NCBI GenBank assembly: GCA_947303255.1
Contig: CAMYXL010000034.1
Location: 1-33,400 of the forward strand
DNA: 33,400 nt
Origin: an uncultured Clostridia bacterium
GTDB lineage: Bacteria > Bacillota > Clostridia > Saccharofermentanales > Saccharofermentanaceae
Direction of reading: 5' to 3'
In this document: positions 1 through 9,300 of the stretch, piece after piece
Layout: each line of letters starts with the position of its first letter
How positions within the stretch are numbered: the stretch's first letter is position 1
Translations under genes and position numbers: made by a program
The notes under the pieces: generated by a model
What the model was told of the DNA's origin: nothing
The model's database searches: none
The model's input: the letters and a program-made list of their open reading frames with translations, nothing else

Positions 1-1295
1 TTCTTGCTACAGCAGGTAACAACAGACTCGGTGGTGATGACTTCGATAACAAGATCGTTGATTATCTCGTAGATACATTCAAGCAGTCTGAGGGCGTTGA
101 CTTGAGATCCGATAAGATGGCTATGCAGCGTCTCCGTGAGGCAGCTGAGAAGGCTAAGATCGAGCTTTCAGGTGTTGCTACATCCAACATCAACCTTCCT
201 TACATCACAGCTGATGCAACAGGTCCTAAGCACCTTGATATCACACTTACAAAGGCTAAGTTCGATGAGCTTACAAGTGATCTCGTAAAAGCAACAATGG
301 AGCCTGTACAGAGAGCAATGAGCGACTCCGGATTGAACGTATCCGATATCGATAAGATCCTCCTCGTTGGTGGTTCCACAAGAATCCCTGCAGTTCAGGA
401 CGCAGTTAAGACATTCTTCGGCAAAGAGCCATTCAAGGGCATCAACCCTGATGAGTGTGTTGCTATCGGTGCAGCTATCCAGGCAGCAGTTCTCACAGGT
501 GACGTTAAGGGCTTGCTCCTTCTCGACGTTACACCTCTTTCACTCGGTATCGAGACACAGGGTGGTGTATGCACAAAGATGATCGAGAGAAATACAACGA
601 TCCCTACAAAGAAGAGCCAGGTATTCTCTACAGCAGCAGATAACCAGACACAGGTTGACGTACACGTACTCCAGGGCGAGCGTGAGATGGCTGCTTACAA
701 CAAGACTCTCGGTAACTTCATCCTTGACGGTATTGCACCTGCTCCTCGTGGAGTACCGCAGATCGAAGTAACATTCGATATCGATGCAAACGGTATCGTT
801 AATGTTAGCGCAAAGGATCTCGGCACAGGCCGTGAGCAGAAGATCACTATCACAGCTTCTTCCAACATGAGCGAAGAGGAGATCAACAAAGCTATCAAGG
901 AAGCTGAGCTCCACGCTGCTGAGGATAAAGAGCGTAAAGAGAAGATCGACATCAAGAACCAGGCTGAGTCCACTGTTTACCAGACAGAGAAGACATTGAA
1001 CGAGATCGGCGACAAGGTTTCCGAGGAAGACAAGGCTCCTGTTAAGGACGCTCTCGAGAAACTCAAGGATGCAATCTCCAGAGATGATTCTGCAGCAATG
1101 AAGGCTGAGACAGAAAATGTTACACAGGCTTTCTACAAGGTAAGTGAGAAGCTTTATTCTCAGGCAAACCCTAACGGCGGTCAGCCAAATCCACAGGATT
1201 TCACAGGCTACGGCGCACAGGGTGCAGGTCCTGACATGGGCGGTGCTCAGAATACCGGAGATGACGGTTTTAAGAGCGCAGGCGGCGATTTCTAA
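1..1295 (+). CDS. dnaK: Molecular chaperone DnaK (Hsp70), 5'-truncated by the window edge
   Basis: ATP-dependent Hsp70 chaperone that binds exposed hydrophobic segments and cycles with DnaJ and GrpE in the cytoplasm. The reading frame is open from the first full codon at base 3, so the gene starts upstream. The first visible residues ([18 protein letters not shown]) belong to lobe II of the nucleotide-binding domain. [14 protein letters not shown] and [13 protein letters not shown] are the adenosine-site region, and [14 protein letters not shown] is the interdomain linker. The substrate-binding beta domain and helical lid follow, and the C-terminus is the usual Gly/Asn/Gln-rich tail ending in [11 protein letters not shown]. 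The N-terminal phosphate-binding lobe lies outside the window. dnaJ follows 84 nt downstream after a hairpin. Codon choice is strongly biased, as expected for a highly expressed gene. Confidence 0.98.
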   Translation, partial: LATAGNNRLGGDDFDNKIVDYLVDTFKQSEGVDLRSDKMAMQRLREAAEKAKIELSGVATSNINLPYITADATGPKHLDITLTKAKFDELTSDLVKATMEPVQRAMSDSGLNVSDIDKILLVGGSTRIPAVQDAVKTFFGKEPFKGINPDECVAIGAAIQAAVLTGDVKGLLLLDVTPLSLGIETQGGVCTKMIERNTTIPTKKSQVFSTAADNQTQVDVHVLQGEREMAAYNKTLGNFILDGIAPAPRGVPQIEVTFDIDANGIVNVSAKDLGTGREQKITITASSNMSEEEINKAIKEAELHAAEDKERKEKIDIKNQAESTVYQTEKTLNEIGDKVSEEDKAPVKDALEKLKDAISRDDSAAMKAETENVTQAFYKVSEKLYSQANPNGGQPNPQDFTGYGAQGAGPDMGGAQNTGDDGFKSAGGDF

Positions 1296-1323
1296 TTCGC
1301 GATAACTTTAGAGAATTGACGGC

Positions 1324-1355
1324 GGAAGCTGACGCTTTAAAGGGCGTCGGCTTCT
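1324..1355 (+). promoter_or_regulatory. Stem-loop between dnaK and dnaJ
   Basis: Bases 1324-1335 pair with 1344-1355 (12 bp, with two G-T wobbles) around an 8-nt A/T-rich loop. No T-run follows, so it is not a standard intrinsic terminator. It is more likely a processing or stability element that adjusts dnaK and dnaJ levels within one transcript; that role is inference. Confidence 0.5.
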
Positions 1356-1379
1356 CGCTTGTAAATTGGAGGAATAACT

Positions 1380-2519
1380 TTGGCTGATCAAAAACGTGAC
1401 TACTATGAGGTCCTTGGCGTAAATAAGAACGCCACAGATGACGAGCTTAAAAAAGCCTACCGTCAGGTAGCCAAGAAATACCATCCTGACTTGAATCCGG
1501 GTGATAAGGAAGCAGAAGCTAAGTTTAAAGAAGCAAACGAAGCATATGCTGTTCTTTCCGATGCAGATAAGAGGCGCAAGTATGATCAGTTCGGTCATGC
1601 AGGTGTTGACGGAAACGGATTCGGTGGAGGAGCCGGCGGATTCTATGGTGCAGACATGGACTTCAGCGATATCTTCAGCTCCATTTTCGGAGGAGGATTC
1701 GGAGGTTCTTCGAGAAGAAGAAGCGGTCCTCAGAAGGGTGCTGATCTCAGATACGGAATGAACATTTCATTTATGGAAGCTGCATTCGGTGTTGAGAAAG
1801 ATATAACAATTGATAAAGAAGACGTATGTAATGTCTGTAACGGTTCAGGTGCACAGCCGGGAACATCCCCTGAGACATGTCCTACATGTCGCGGTTCCGG
1901 ACGCATCCAGCAGCAGACTCAGACACTCTTCGGTATGACGATGGTTACAAAAGACTGTCCTGCATGTCAGGGCAGAGGAACAGTTATTAGAACTCCTTGT
2001 ACCAACTGCCGCGGAAGAGGTAGAACAAAGATCAGAAAGAGTATTCACATCAAGGTACCGGCAGGTGTCGATACCGGTAACAGAATGCCGATAAGAGGCG
2101 AAGGTGAGCCTGGTACAAAGGGCGGACCTTACGGTGATCTTTACGTTGAATTCAAGGTTGCTAAGCACGATATCTTCTCCAGAAGCGGTGCTGATACATA
2201 TTGTGAGGTTCCGATCTCATATGCTCAGGCTGCACTTGGCGGAGAGATCGAGGTTCCTACTATCGACGGTCCTATGAAGTACAGCATCAAGGAAGGCACA
2301 CAGCCTGGTGATACTGTTGAATTCAGAGGCAAGGGTATCCCTTATATCAACAGCAACGGAACAAGAGGTAAGCATACCTGTAAGTTCATAGTTGAGGTAC
2401 CTACAAGACTCAGCGAAGATCAGAAGAAGCTCCTGAGATCTTTTGAGGGAACATTGACTGAGAGAAACTACGCTAGGAAATCCGGCTTTTTCAAGAAAGT
2501 CAAAGACATTTTCAGATAA
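1380..2519 (+). CDS. dnaJ: Chaperone protein DnaJ (Hsp40)
   Basis: Co-chaperone that delivers clients to DnaK and stimulates its ATPase. The 379-aa protein has the full type I layout: a J domain at about residues 5-70 with the HPD motif, a Gly/Phe-rich stretch at about 75-115, then a zinc-binding region with all four CxxCxGxG motifs ([32 protein letters not shown]), followed by the two C-terminal beta domains. The start is a TTG placed 7 nt after GGAGG (1368-1372); no ATG lies closer to that site. It sits between dnaK and prmA, the classical Gram-positive order, and prmA begins 11 nt after its stop. Confidence 0.97.
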   Translation: MADQKRDYYEVLGVNKNATDDELKKAYRQVAKKYHPDLNPGDKEAEAKFKEANEAYAVLSDADKRRKYDQFGHAGVDGNGFGGGAGGFYGADMDFSDIFSSIFGGGFGGSSRRRSGPQKGADLRYGMNISFMEAAFGVEKDITIDKEDVCNVCNGSGAQPGTSPETCPTCRGSGRIQQQTQTLFGMTMVTKDCPACQGRGTVIRTPCTNCRGRGRTKIRKSIHIKVPAGVDTGNRMPIRGEGEPGTKGGPYGDLYVEFKVAKHDIFSRSGADTYCEVPISYAQAALGGEIEVPTIDGPMKYSIKEGTQPGDTVEFRGKGIPYINSNGTRGKHTCKFIVEVPTRLSEDQKKLLRSFEGTLTERNYARKSGFFKKVKDIFR

Positions 2520-2530
2520 GGAAATAATTT

Positions 2531-3550
2531 ATGCAGTGGGTTGAGATAACAATAGTTACCACTGAGGATGCATCTGATGCTATCTGCGAGATGCTCGCTC
2601 AGATCGGAGCAGACGGTATTGCCGTTTGTGATCCATATGAGATCAAGAGGATAATCGAAGATCCTGATTCGCTTTCATATGCGGATGACGGATATATTGA
2701 TTCGCTCGGAACGGATGTAACTATCAACGCATACTTTGCTGAGTTTGATGAAGGCATCAGACTCGGACCAAAGAGCGAAGAGTATGAAAATCCTGAAGGC
2801 ATCGGAAGGATCTATGCCAATATCGGAACCAAGACAGTTCCGACAGAAGATGCCATGAATCTCATCAAAGAGCGCCTTGCGGATATCGGACAATTCCTTG
2901 ATGTAGGTAAGGGCTTTACCGGATATAAGTACGTCAAGGATGAGGATTGGGAGATCATCTGGAAAGCAGATTATAAAGCTTTCCGTATCTCCGACCGTAT
3001 CGTTATCTGTCCTTCCTGGGAAACTGTTGAGACTGATGATAAGACTGAAGTCGTTTATCTTGATCCGGGTTCTGCATTCGGAACAGGAACACATGAGACA
3101 ACTTCCATGTGTGCTGAACTTCTTGATAAGAATTTAAATCCTGATGATAAGCTTTTGGACCTTGGAACAGGTTCAGGCATATTGGCGATCATCGCAGCGA
3201 AACTCGGTTGCAAGAATATCGAAGCGATCGATATCGACAGACTCGCTGTTGACGTTGCAAAGGATAACTGCGAGAAGAACGGCTGTGAGTTCATTGACTG
3301 TTATGCAGGTGAACTCAAAGACGCCAAATCCGACAAGTATGATATAATCGTAGCGAATATTATCGCGGATGTTATTTGTGCTATTGCACCTGACATTCCT
3401 TCTAAGATAAAGGACGATGGATTTTTCCTTTGTTCGGGTATAATAAATACTAAAGCAGACAGAGTTGAGAAAGCTTTGACTGACGCCGGGCTAAAGATTT
3501 GTGAGACATGCAGTAAGAACGATTGGATGGCATATATCTGCAGAAAATAA
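2531..3550 (+). CDS. prmA: Ribosomal protein L11 methyltransferase PrmA
   Basis: SAM-dependent enzyme that trimethylates ribosomal protein L11. The 339-aa protein has the N-terminal substrate-recognition domain typical of PrmA (start MQWVEITIVTTEDASDAI) followed by a class I methyltransferase fold. The hallmark segments are DPGSAFGTGTHETT, the SAM-binding LLDLGTGSGILAI and the catalytic-region motif VANIIADVI. The ATG follows AAGGA overlapping the dnaJ stop, so it is probably cotranscribed with dnaJ. In many Firmicutes rsmE follows directly; here it is 6.9 kb further on. Confidence 0.95.
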   Translation: MQWVEITIVTTEDASDAICEMLAQIGADGIAVCDPYEIKRIIEDPDSLSYADDGYIDSLGTDVTINAYFAEFDEGIRLGPKSEEYENPEGIGRIYANIGTKTVPTEDAMNLIKERLADIGQFLDVGKGFTGYKYVKDEDWEIIWKADYKAFRISDRIVICPSWETVETDDKTEVVYLDPGSAFGTGTHETTSMCAELLDKNLNPDDKLLDLGTGSGILAIIAAKLGCKNIEAIDIDRLAVDVAKDNCEKNGCEFIDCYAGELKDAKSDKYDIIVANIIADVICAIAPDIPSKIKDDGFFLCSGIINTKADRVEKALTDAGLKICETCSKNDWMAYICRK

Positions 3551-3567
3551 CCGGGAGGGGTGCCTTG

Positions 3568-4284
3568 GTGGACAAATTATACATAGTGATTCCTGCATAT
3601 AACGAATCAGCTAATATCTGCGCATGCGTTAATGATTGGTATCCTGTAGTTGAAGCACATAATGAGAGCGGTGAATCCAGATTGGTCATTATCAATGACG
3701 GATCTAAGGATAATACTCTTCAGATCCTCATGGAATTAGCCAAGGATCGTCCGCTTCTTGTCCCTCAGACAAAACCTAACGGTGGTCACGGTTCCACAGT
3801 TTTATTTGGTTACCGATATGCTATCGATAACAAAGCGGATTTTGTTTTCCAGACAGATTCCGACGGTCAGACTGAACCATCCGAATTCGAGCAGTTCTGG
3901 CAGCTTCGTAATGAATATGATGCTATCCTCGGAGAGCGTGTAAAAAGAGGCGACGGCAAGAGCAGAAAGTTTGTTGAGAACACAGTATGCTTTTTGCTCA
4001 GGATCATCTTCAAGGTCAAGGCAAAGGATGCTAACGCACCGTTCCGTCTCATGAAGACTTCCGTTGTTGCGAAGTACATCGATAAACTTCCGAAGGATTT
4101 CAATATCCCGAATATCATGTTCACGACTTACTTCCTTCATCACAAGGATAAGGTTAAGTTTATCCCGATAACTTTTAAGTCCAGGCAGGGCGGAACCAAT
4201 TCCATCAACATAAAAAAGATCGTCAAGATCGGCTGGAAAGCCGTAGGCGATTTCAGAAAACTAAAAAAAGAGATCGACGATTGA
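3568..4284 (+). CDS. Family 2 glycosyltransferase, dolichyl-phosphate mannosyltransferase-like
   Basis: GT-A fold glycosyltransferase probably transferring a sugar from a nucleotide donor to a polyprenyl phosphate or another envelope acceptor; the substrate cannot be named. Visible motifs are the N-terminal strand LYIVIPAYNESANI, the nucleotide-binding VIINDGSKDNT, the DPM1-like metal motif in QTDSDGQTEP (DxD) and a second acidic segment DANAPFRLMK. It has about 238 aa with no transmembrane tail, so it is a soluble or peripheral enzyme. GGGAGG (3553-3558) fixes the start at GTG 3568, with TTG 3565 equally possible; an ATG inside prmA (3523) has no such site. The response regulator starts 2 nt after its stop, suggesting coupled translation. 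Confidence 0.85.
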   Translation: MDKLYIVIPAYNESANICACVNDWYPVVEAHNESGESRLVIINDGSKDNTLQILMELAKDRPLLVPQTKPNGGHGSTVLFGYRYAIDNKADFVFQTDSDGQTEPSEFEQFWQLRNEYDAILGERVKRGDGKSRKFVENTVCFLLRIIFKVKAKDANAPFRLMKTSVVAKYIDKLPKDFNIPNIMFTTYFLHHKDKVKFIPITFKSRQGGTNSINIKKIVKIGWKAVGDFRKLKKEIDD

Positions 4285-4286
4285 TT

Positions 4287-4955
4287 ATGAGCAGTGAACA
4301 GATCCTGATACTGGAAGACGATATTGAACTTAACAGAGGACTTTGTACCGCCTTCAAAAATGACGGTAAGTCTGTTGTTTCCGTTAGAACAATCAAATCA
4401 GCAGAAGAGCAGTTGTCTATACTTACACCTGCTCTTGTTTTATTGGATATAAATCTTCCTGATGGCTCGGGTCTTGATCTTCTTCGAAAAATAAAGTCCC
4501 AGAAGCCTGATCTTCCCGTTATCATGCTTACCGCAAATGATACGGATGACGACATCGTAAAAGGATTTGAATTCGGCGCTGATGATTACATCACAAAACC
4601 GTTTTCGCTTTCTGTCTTAAGAGCGAGAGTAAATTCCAAATTAAAAAGGACCACCAAGGATGAAAGCGTTATCAATATTGGCGATTATTCTTTTGATTTC
4701 TCGCAGATGAAATTCAAAAAAGGCGATGACATTTTGGAACTCAGTAAGACCGAACAGAAGATCTTAAAGATATTGGTCCTCAATAAAGGTGCGACGGTAA
4801 GAAGGGAAGACCTTATCGATAAGGTATGGACTGACGGTTCCGAGTATGTTGACGATAACGCACTTTCTGTTTCCGTTAAGCGCCTCAGGGATAAGCTTTC
4901 CACCGACAGGATCAAGACAGTTTACGGAATAGGCTATAGCTGGGTGAACGAATGA
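4287..4955 (+). CDS. OmpR/PhoB-family response regulator
   Basis: Two-component transcription regulator of 222 aa. The receiver domain (about 1-115) has the acidic pair D11/D12, phosphoacceptor D54 in LLDINLP, T82 in LTAND and K104 in ITKPF. The C-terminal winged helix (about 128-222) has the OmpR-type recognition segment (SVKRLRDKL) and the closing hairpin VYGIGYSW. The ATG at 4287 is preferred over the in-frame TTG at 4281. Its stop overlaps the histidine kinase start by four bases (ATGA), so the two are certainly coupled. The likely target is the ABC transporter pair downstream, by analogy with the many Firmicute RR-HK-ABC modules. Confidence 0.93.
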   Translation: MSSEQILILEDDIELNRGLCTAFKNDGKSVVSVRTIKSAEEQLSILTPALVLLDINLPDGSGLDLLRKIKSQKPDLPVIMLTANDTDDDIVKGFEFGADDYITKPFSLSVLRARVNSKLKRTTKDESVINIGDYSFDFSQMKFKKGDDILELSKTEQKILKILVLNKGATVRREDLIDKVWTDGSEYVDDNALSVSVKRLRDKLSTDRIKTVYGIGYSWVNE

Positions 4956-5857
4956 TAAAAGATGTATTGGCTGTTGTCGGTATAGTTCTTTTTATTGCCG
5001 CCGTCATCATCGTGATCGTCGACCGTATCCGTATGCAAAGACTCATCGATTCTCTTACCAAGATGCTCGATGATGCGATCGAGGGTGAATTTAACGAGAC
5101 CAGGTTTGATGAAAGTTCCGAGTCTTTTCTTGAGTCGAAGCTTTCGGAATATCTTTCCAATTCTTCTTTGTCAGCTCAAAAAGTCGAGGAAGAAAAAGAT
5201 AAGATCAAAGCGCTTATCTCAGACATATCCCACCAGACCAAAACTCCGATCGCCAACCTCATGCTCTATAGCGATCTTCTGGCTGAAGACGATATTCCCG
5301 AGAATGTTCGCGAGAAGGTCGATTCCATAAGATCACAATCCGAGAAACTTAAGTTCCTCATAGATTCGCTTGTTAAGATGTCGCGTCTCGAAAACGGCAT
5401 CATTGCCTTAAGCGTTTCAGAGACAGATCTTTATGATCTCATCTCAAGTGTTTGTGACGAGCTTTCTTCAAAGGCAAAGGAGAAAGGTCTGGAACTTATC
5501 TGCGAAAAGACTGACATAAAAGTTAAGTGCGATCCTAAGTGGACCTATGAGGCATTTTTAAACATCATCGACAACGCCATCAAATATACCGATAAGGGAC
5601 AGATAAAACTTTCGGTAAAGAACTATGAGATGTACGCGAAGACCGACATCGAAGATACAGGTATTGGAATTCCCGAAGAAGAACTTACGAAGATCTTCGG
5701 AAGGTTTTCGAGAGGAAATAATGTCATGCAGAAAGAGGGCGTCGGAATCGGCCTTTTTTTGACAAGAGAGATAGTTACGGGCGAGGGCGGCTATGTGACC
5801 GTCAGATCAAAAGAGGGAGAAGGTTCTTGCTTTTCTGTTTTCCTTCCAAAAGCATAA
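4952..5857 (+). CDS. Sensor histidine kinase, short, one membrane segment
   Basis: Partner kinase of the preceding regulator, 301 aa. Residues 5-23 form one hydrophobic membrane helix with almost nothing outside. A linker leads to the dimerisation/phosphoacceptor domain with H94 in SDISHQTKTP. The catalytic domain has an N box (NIIDNAIKYT, 204-213), G1 box DTGIG (235-239) and G2 box GVGIGL (263-268). With no extracellular sensor it cannot easily bind a ligand by itself. It probably reads the state of a membrane partner, as intramembrane-sensing kinases of antibiotic-resistance ABC modules do, although those usually have two helices. The next genes encode exactly such a transporter. Confidence 0.92.
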   Translation: MIKDVLAVVGIVLFIAAVIIVIVDRIRMQRLIDSLTKMLDDAIEGEFNETRFDESSESFLESKLSEYLSNSSLSAQKVEEEKDKIKALISDISHQTKTPIANLMLYSDLLAEDDIPENVREKVDSIRSQSEKLKFLIDSLVKMSRLENGIIALSVSETDLYDLISSVCDELSSKAKEKGLELICEKTDIKVKCDPKWTYEAFLNIIDNAIKYTDKGQIKLSVKNYEMYAKTDIEDTGIGIPEEELTKIFGRFSRGNNVMQKEGVGIGLFLTREIVTGEGGYVTVRSKEGEGSCFSVFLPKA

Positions 5858-5900
5858 ATCTTTCAAAACTGTCATAATTTGTTTTCGACAGGAAAGATTT
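5856..5900 (+). promoter_or_regulatory. Two-part inverted repeat upstream of the ABC transporter operon
   Basis: AAATCTTTC (5856-5864) is the exact reverse complement of GAAAGATTT (5892-5900), and inside it CTGTC (5869-5873) matches GACAG (5887-5891). No T-run follows, so it is not a terminator. It ends 14 nt before a candidate extended -10 (5915-5923), which is where an activating response regulator would bind. Binding by the regulator at 4287-4955 is inference. Confidence 0.45.
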
Positions 5901-5914
5901 GAGAAAGAATCGAT

Positions 5915-5923
5915 TGCGATAAT
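5915..5923 (+). promoter_or_regulatory. Extended -10 promoter of the ABC transporter operon
   Basis: TGCGATAAT is an extended -10 (TGn plus GATAAT) 43 nt before the ATPase start. No good -35 is visible at 16-18 nt, as expected for an activator-dependent or extended -10 promoter. The inverted repeat 5856-5900 lies just upstream. Confidence 0.35.
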
Positions 5924-5965
5924 GAGATCACGATCGGTAATTAATGTGCAAAGAAAGGAAAGAAT

Positions 5966-6637
5966 ATGGAAATTCTTAAAACAGAAAATCTTGTTAAAAC
6001 ATACGGAAAAGATGACAGCGCAGTACACGCATTAAGAGGCGTGAACATCGGCATCAACAAAGGCGAGTTTGTTGCAGTCGTAGGAACATCGGGAAGCGGC
6101 AAATCGACACTTCTTCATATGCTCGGAGGATTGGACAGACCGACTTCCGGAAAAGTATACGTTGACGGTAATGACATCTTCTCTCTTAAAGATGAGAAAC
6201 TTACGATCCTTCGAAGAAGGAAGATCGGATTTGTTTTCCAGTCATTTAACCTGGTTCCGATCCTGAACGTAAGAGAGAATATCTTGCTTCCTCTCGAACT
6301 TGACGGAGTTAAACCTGACAAAGCTCACATCGATAACATAATCGAGACATTGGATCTCGGAAGTAAGCTTACTAAGCTCCCGTCCCAGCTATCCGGAGGA
6401 CAGCAGCAGAGAGTAGCGATCGCGAGAGCCCTTGCCGGAAATCCTGCAGTCATTCTCGCGGATGAGCCGACGGGAAATCTCGACAGCAAGACATCCCAGG
6501 ATGTCATGAGCCTATTTCGGATCACGGCGAACAAGTTTAACCAGACGATAGTCATGATCACACATAACGAAGACATTGCCCAGACGGCCGACAGGATCAT
6601 AAGGATCGAAGACGGTCAGGTCGTAGAGCGCGTGTAA
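5966..6637 (+). CDS. ABC transporter ATP-binding protein, MacB/LolD type
   Basis: ATPase subunit (223 aa) energising the FtsX-type permease encoded next. Walker A is GTSGSGKST (40-48), the Q-loop is in FVFQSFN (89-95), the signature is LSGGQQQR (142-149), Walker B is VILADEP followed by TGNLD (162-173), and the switch histidine is H200 in MITH. The DEPTGNLD form and the short length are typical of the MacB/LolD/BceA group, which drives mechanotransmission or peptide/lipid extrusion rather than uptake. A clear AAAGGA site precedes the ATG. The permease begins 12 nt after its stop. Confidence 0.93.
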   Translation: MEILKTENLVKTYGKDDSAVHALRGVNIGINKGEFVAVVGTSGSGKSTLLHMLGGLDRPTSGKVYVDGNDIFSLKDEKLTILRRRKIGFVFQSFNLVPILNVRENILLPLELDGVKPDKAHIDNIIETLDLGSKLTKLPSQLSGGQQQRVAIARALAGNPAVILADEPTGNLDSKTSQDVMSLFRITANKFNQTIVMITHNEDIAQTADRIIRIEDGQVVERV

Positions 6638-6649
6638 AAGAGGTGTACC

Positions 6650-9136
6650 ATGAGAAATCGCAGCAGAAAGGTCCTGAACAGATTAAGTCTAAGATCTGTC
6701 CTGACCTCCAAGAAACAGAACCTTATAACGATCTTCGCGATCATGCTGACCACAATACTTTTCACATCGCTTTTCACGGTGTTCTTCTCCCTTGACAGGA
6801 CCATCGACCTTCAGAACAAAAAGGACGTCGGCTACAGAAGTGATGCCTGTGTTTATTATGTCGATGATGACCTGTACGAGAGCATCGAAAACAATAAGAG
6901 GGTCAAAGATGTCTGTAAAGGATTATTCCTCGGATACAGCGAGATCGGTGATACGGTCTTTGTAGTAAACGGTGACGAGGACTTCGCTAAGACATGTTTC
7001 TGCTATCCGAAGGAAGGGCAGATGCCTCAAAACAAAAATGATGTTGTTATCAGCAAGACTATCCTGGATACTTTGGATGTTCCGAAAAAGATCGGAACTA
7101 AGATCGAACTTGAATATGGCGTTGCAGATCCGGACGGCGTGATAGAAGTCATTAAAGATGAGTTTACCATCTGCGGATTTTCCGATAATGCCTCAAAGAT
7201 GATCCTTGTATCAGATGATTACGCTAACGACATAATGTCGACCTATAAGCTGGATAAGGCTTCTCAAACAGAAGCGTTCATTAACTTCAGATCTTCTGCT
7301 AAAGTCGTTGAGCAGACGGAGATCTTCAGGGAGCAACTGGGCCTTGAAGAAGGCCGTATGATGGCTAACGGAGTGTACTTGGCAGATACAGGTACGATAG
7401 ATGACGAGGGCGTAGTTACGATCGTTGTCTTCATCATGCTCATAGTTGTTACGGGATTTCTTATAATCTATAACATCTTCCAGATAACTGTTGCAGGAAA
7501 GATCAGAAACTACGGTCTACTTAAGACAGTCGGAGTAACCTCCAAACAGCTTCGTAAGATCATCATGGGTGAGGCTTTTATCCTCTGTCTCATAGCTGTC
7601 CCTCTGGGACTTGTTTCAGGCTACTTCGTCGGAAACAGCCTTATTCCGACTATCCTTCAGAACACCACTTACGGTAAGGACCTGGAGATCATCAGCGGTT
7701 TTAATATCTTTGTATTCCTTGGTGCTGCGGCATTCTCCGTTTTCACCGTATGGATCTCGAGCCTAATTCCTGTTCGAAAAGCATCGAAGGTTTCTCCGAT
7801 CGAAGCTTTGCGCTACAGCGATGTAAGAGTTTCAGAGAAAAAGCATTCTTCCAACCGTGCAAAGATCCCTGCAATGGCTCTTTCCAATCTCGGAAGAAAC
7901 AAGAAAAGGACCGGCATGGTACTTCTTTCACTTGCCCTCGCACTTGTAGTGTTCAACTCTTTGTGCGCCCTCATGGGAAACGTGGATGTTAATCAGTATG
8001 TCCACGCAGCAGCTCCTGACATGGACTTTACGGTCGGTACCACTGAATACTTCCAAGGCGACGTGAATACCTCTCTTTCCGACCGTGAGATCGAGACGAT
8101 CAAATCCCACATCGATACAGAACATTGCGGATGCTCCTACATGGCCAAGAACACCATTGTCGATATCGAGGGAAGAAGCGAACTTGCACTCCTGACTGGT
8201 GTCGATGAAGAGCTTCTAAGCGAGTTTGATATTTTCGAGGGAAACGTAGATGACATGCGTGATCCTGAGTGTAACGGCATAATTATGGAAAACTGTGACG
8301 CGTATAAGATTGGCGACAAGATCACTTTGTCCTATGTGACCAGATACGGAGTTGAAGATACAAAGACAGGCGAAGTCTACTATTTGGATGAAGTAAAGGC
8401 AGGTGAACTTCCTGAGGATATTACGGGTTTCAAACCACATAACGAATCCCATACAAAGGAATTCACTGTGTGCGCCATCTTTAATGAGCATCCTTCAAGC
8501 TTCAGACCTCAATTTACTTTCGGTGAAGAGTCATTTGAGATGTATGTGACCCGCTCCGAACTTGAGGAACTTACCGGAGGCGATATCGTAACTTTATGCT
8601 TCTGTGCAGATGTCGTAAGTGACGAGGCTGCTTCCGAAGCCGAAGCTTACCTGTCATCACTTACTTCTGAGTCCGACAGGCTGAAATACACCAGCATCGA
8701 GACTGCCCGTGAGGAATTCAGGACATTTACCGACAGCATCATGAAGGTCGGCACGGTTCTTGTCGGTATAATCGGCCTTATCGGTATCCTTAACTTCATC
8801 AATGCCTTCCTTACGAGTATTCTTTCTCGAAAACGTGAGATGGCTCTCCTCAAGGCCGTAGGAATGACTTCATCCCAGCAGCGTAAGATGCTCTTCACTG
8901 AAGGACTGTTCTATTCACTGTTCACGATCCTTTTGGCTGCGCCTTTGAGCATTGTGATGAACAAGCTTATCGGAAATCTCGGAATGTACTGGCTCAGCGA
9001 GCATGTTCGTATAGTCCTCTGGCCGCTTCTTATAATCCTTCCGATCTTTGTTCTCCTTAGTTACATAGTTCCGACGCTGATGTACGGCAGGATCAAAGGC
9101 AAGAGCATAGTGGATGATCTCCGCGTAAACGAGTAA
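6650..9136 (+). CDS. FtsX/MacB-family ABC permease with duplicated FtsX units
   Basis: Membrane subunit of the transporter, 828 aa. Eight hydrophobic helices can be traced: about 25-47, 256-279, 307-327, 350-372, 422-445, 698-722, 752-775 and 787-808. Each half has one helix, a large outside domain (about 200 and 250 residues), then three helices, i.e. two FtsX units. The cytoplasmic LKTVGVTSKQLRKI and LKAVGMTSSQQRKM segments are the matching FtsX loops of each half. Such 8-helix proteins act in peptide-antibiotic defence, lipoprotein-like export or cell-wall control; the substrate is unknown here. The adjacent two-component pair suggests induction by envelope stress. A hairpin follows the stop. 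Confidence 0.88.
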   Translation: MRNRSRKVLNRLSLRSVLTSKKQNLITIFAIMLTTILFTSLFTVFFSLDRTIDLQNKKDVGYRSDACVYYVDDDLYESIENNKRVKDVCKGLFLGYSEIGDTVFVVNGDEDFAKTCFCYPKEGQMPQNKNDVVISKTILDTLDVPKKIGTKIELEYGVADPDGVIEVIKDEFTICGFSDNASKMILVSDDYANDIMSTYKLDKASQTEAFINFRSSAKVVEQTEIFREQLGLEEGRMMANGVYLADTGTIDDEGVVTIVVFIMLIVVTGFLIIYNIFQITVAGKIRNYGLLKTVGVTSKQLRKIIMGEAFILCLIAVPLGLVSGYFVGNSLIPTILQNTTYGKDLEIISGFNIFVFLGAAAFSVFTVWISSLIPVRKASKVSPIEALRYSDVRVSEKKHSSNRAKIPAMALSNLGRNKKRTGMVLLSLALALVVFNSLCALMGNVDVNQYVHAAAPDMDFTVGTTEYFQGDVNTSLSDREIETIKSHIDTEHCGCSYMAKNTIVDIEGRSELALLTGVDEELLSEFDIFEGNVDDMRDPECNGIIMENCDAYKIGDKITLSYVTRYGVEDTKTGEVYYLDEVKAGELPEDITGFKPHNESHTKEFTVCAIFNEHPSSFRPQFTFGEESFEMYVTRSELEELTGGDIVTLCFCADVVSDEAASEAEAYLSSLTSESDRLKYTSIETAREEFRTFTDSIMKVGTVLVGIIGLIGILNFINAFLTSILSRKREMALLKAVGMTSSQQRKMLFTEGLFYSLFTILLAAPLSIVMNKLIGNLGMYWLSEHVRIVLWPLLIILPIFVLLSYIVPTLMYGRIKGKSIVDDLRVNE

Positions 9137-9139
9137 AAA

Positions 9140-9160
9140 GCAGATTCCCATCTGCCCCTT
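9140..9160 (+). terminator. Probable weak intrinsic terminator after the permease gene
   Basis: GCAGAT (9140-9145) and ATCTGC (9150-9155) form a perfect 6-bp stem with a 4-nt loop starting right after the stop codon. Only a short pyrimidine run (CCCTT) follows, so termination may be partial. Confidence 0.45.
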
Positions 9161-9228
9161 TATAAAGAAACGATTCGCTCAAAATATACGAAATGTAACC
9201 TAATATACACAAAAAAATATTGAGTATT

Positions 9229-9237
9229 TGTTATAAA
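9229..9237 (+). promoter_or_regulatory. Extended -10 promoter for the ThiD-like gene
   Basis: TGTTATAAA is an extended -10 element in a very A/T-rich stretch. No -35 close to TTGACA is seen. A 5-bp hairpin (GTGTC 9261-9265 with GACAC 9274-9278) lies in the implied leader before the start at 9301. Confidence 0.4.
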
Positions 9238-9300
9238 TATGCGAAACTGAAGATGAGATTGTGTCGGAATTGTGACACTAAACTACAAGGGAGAGGGCAG

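Noticed and set aside
540..914. Minus-strand open frame inside dnaK
   Set aside because: It lies antisense to a conserved Hsp70 sequence, has no ribosome site, and arises from the strong codon bias of dnaK. The same applies to antisense frames in dnaJ, aspS, lepA, the permease and the HerA-like gene.
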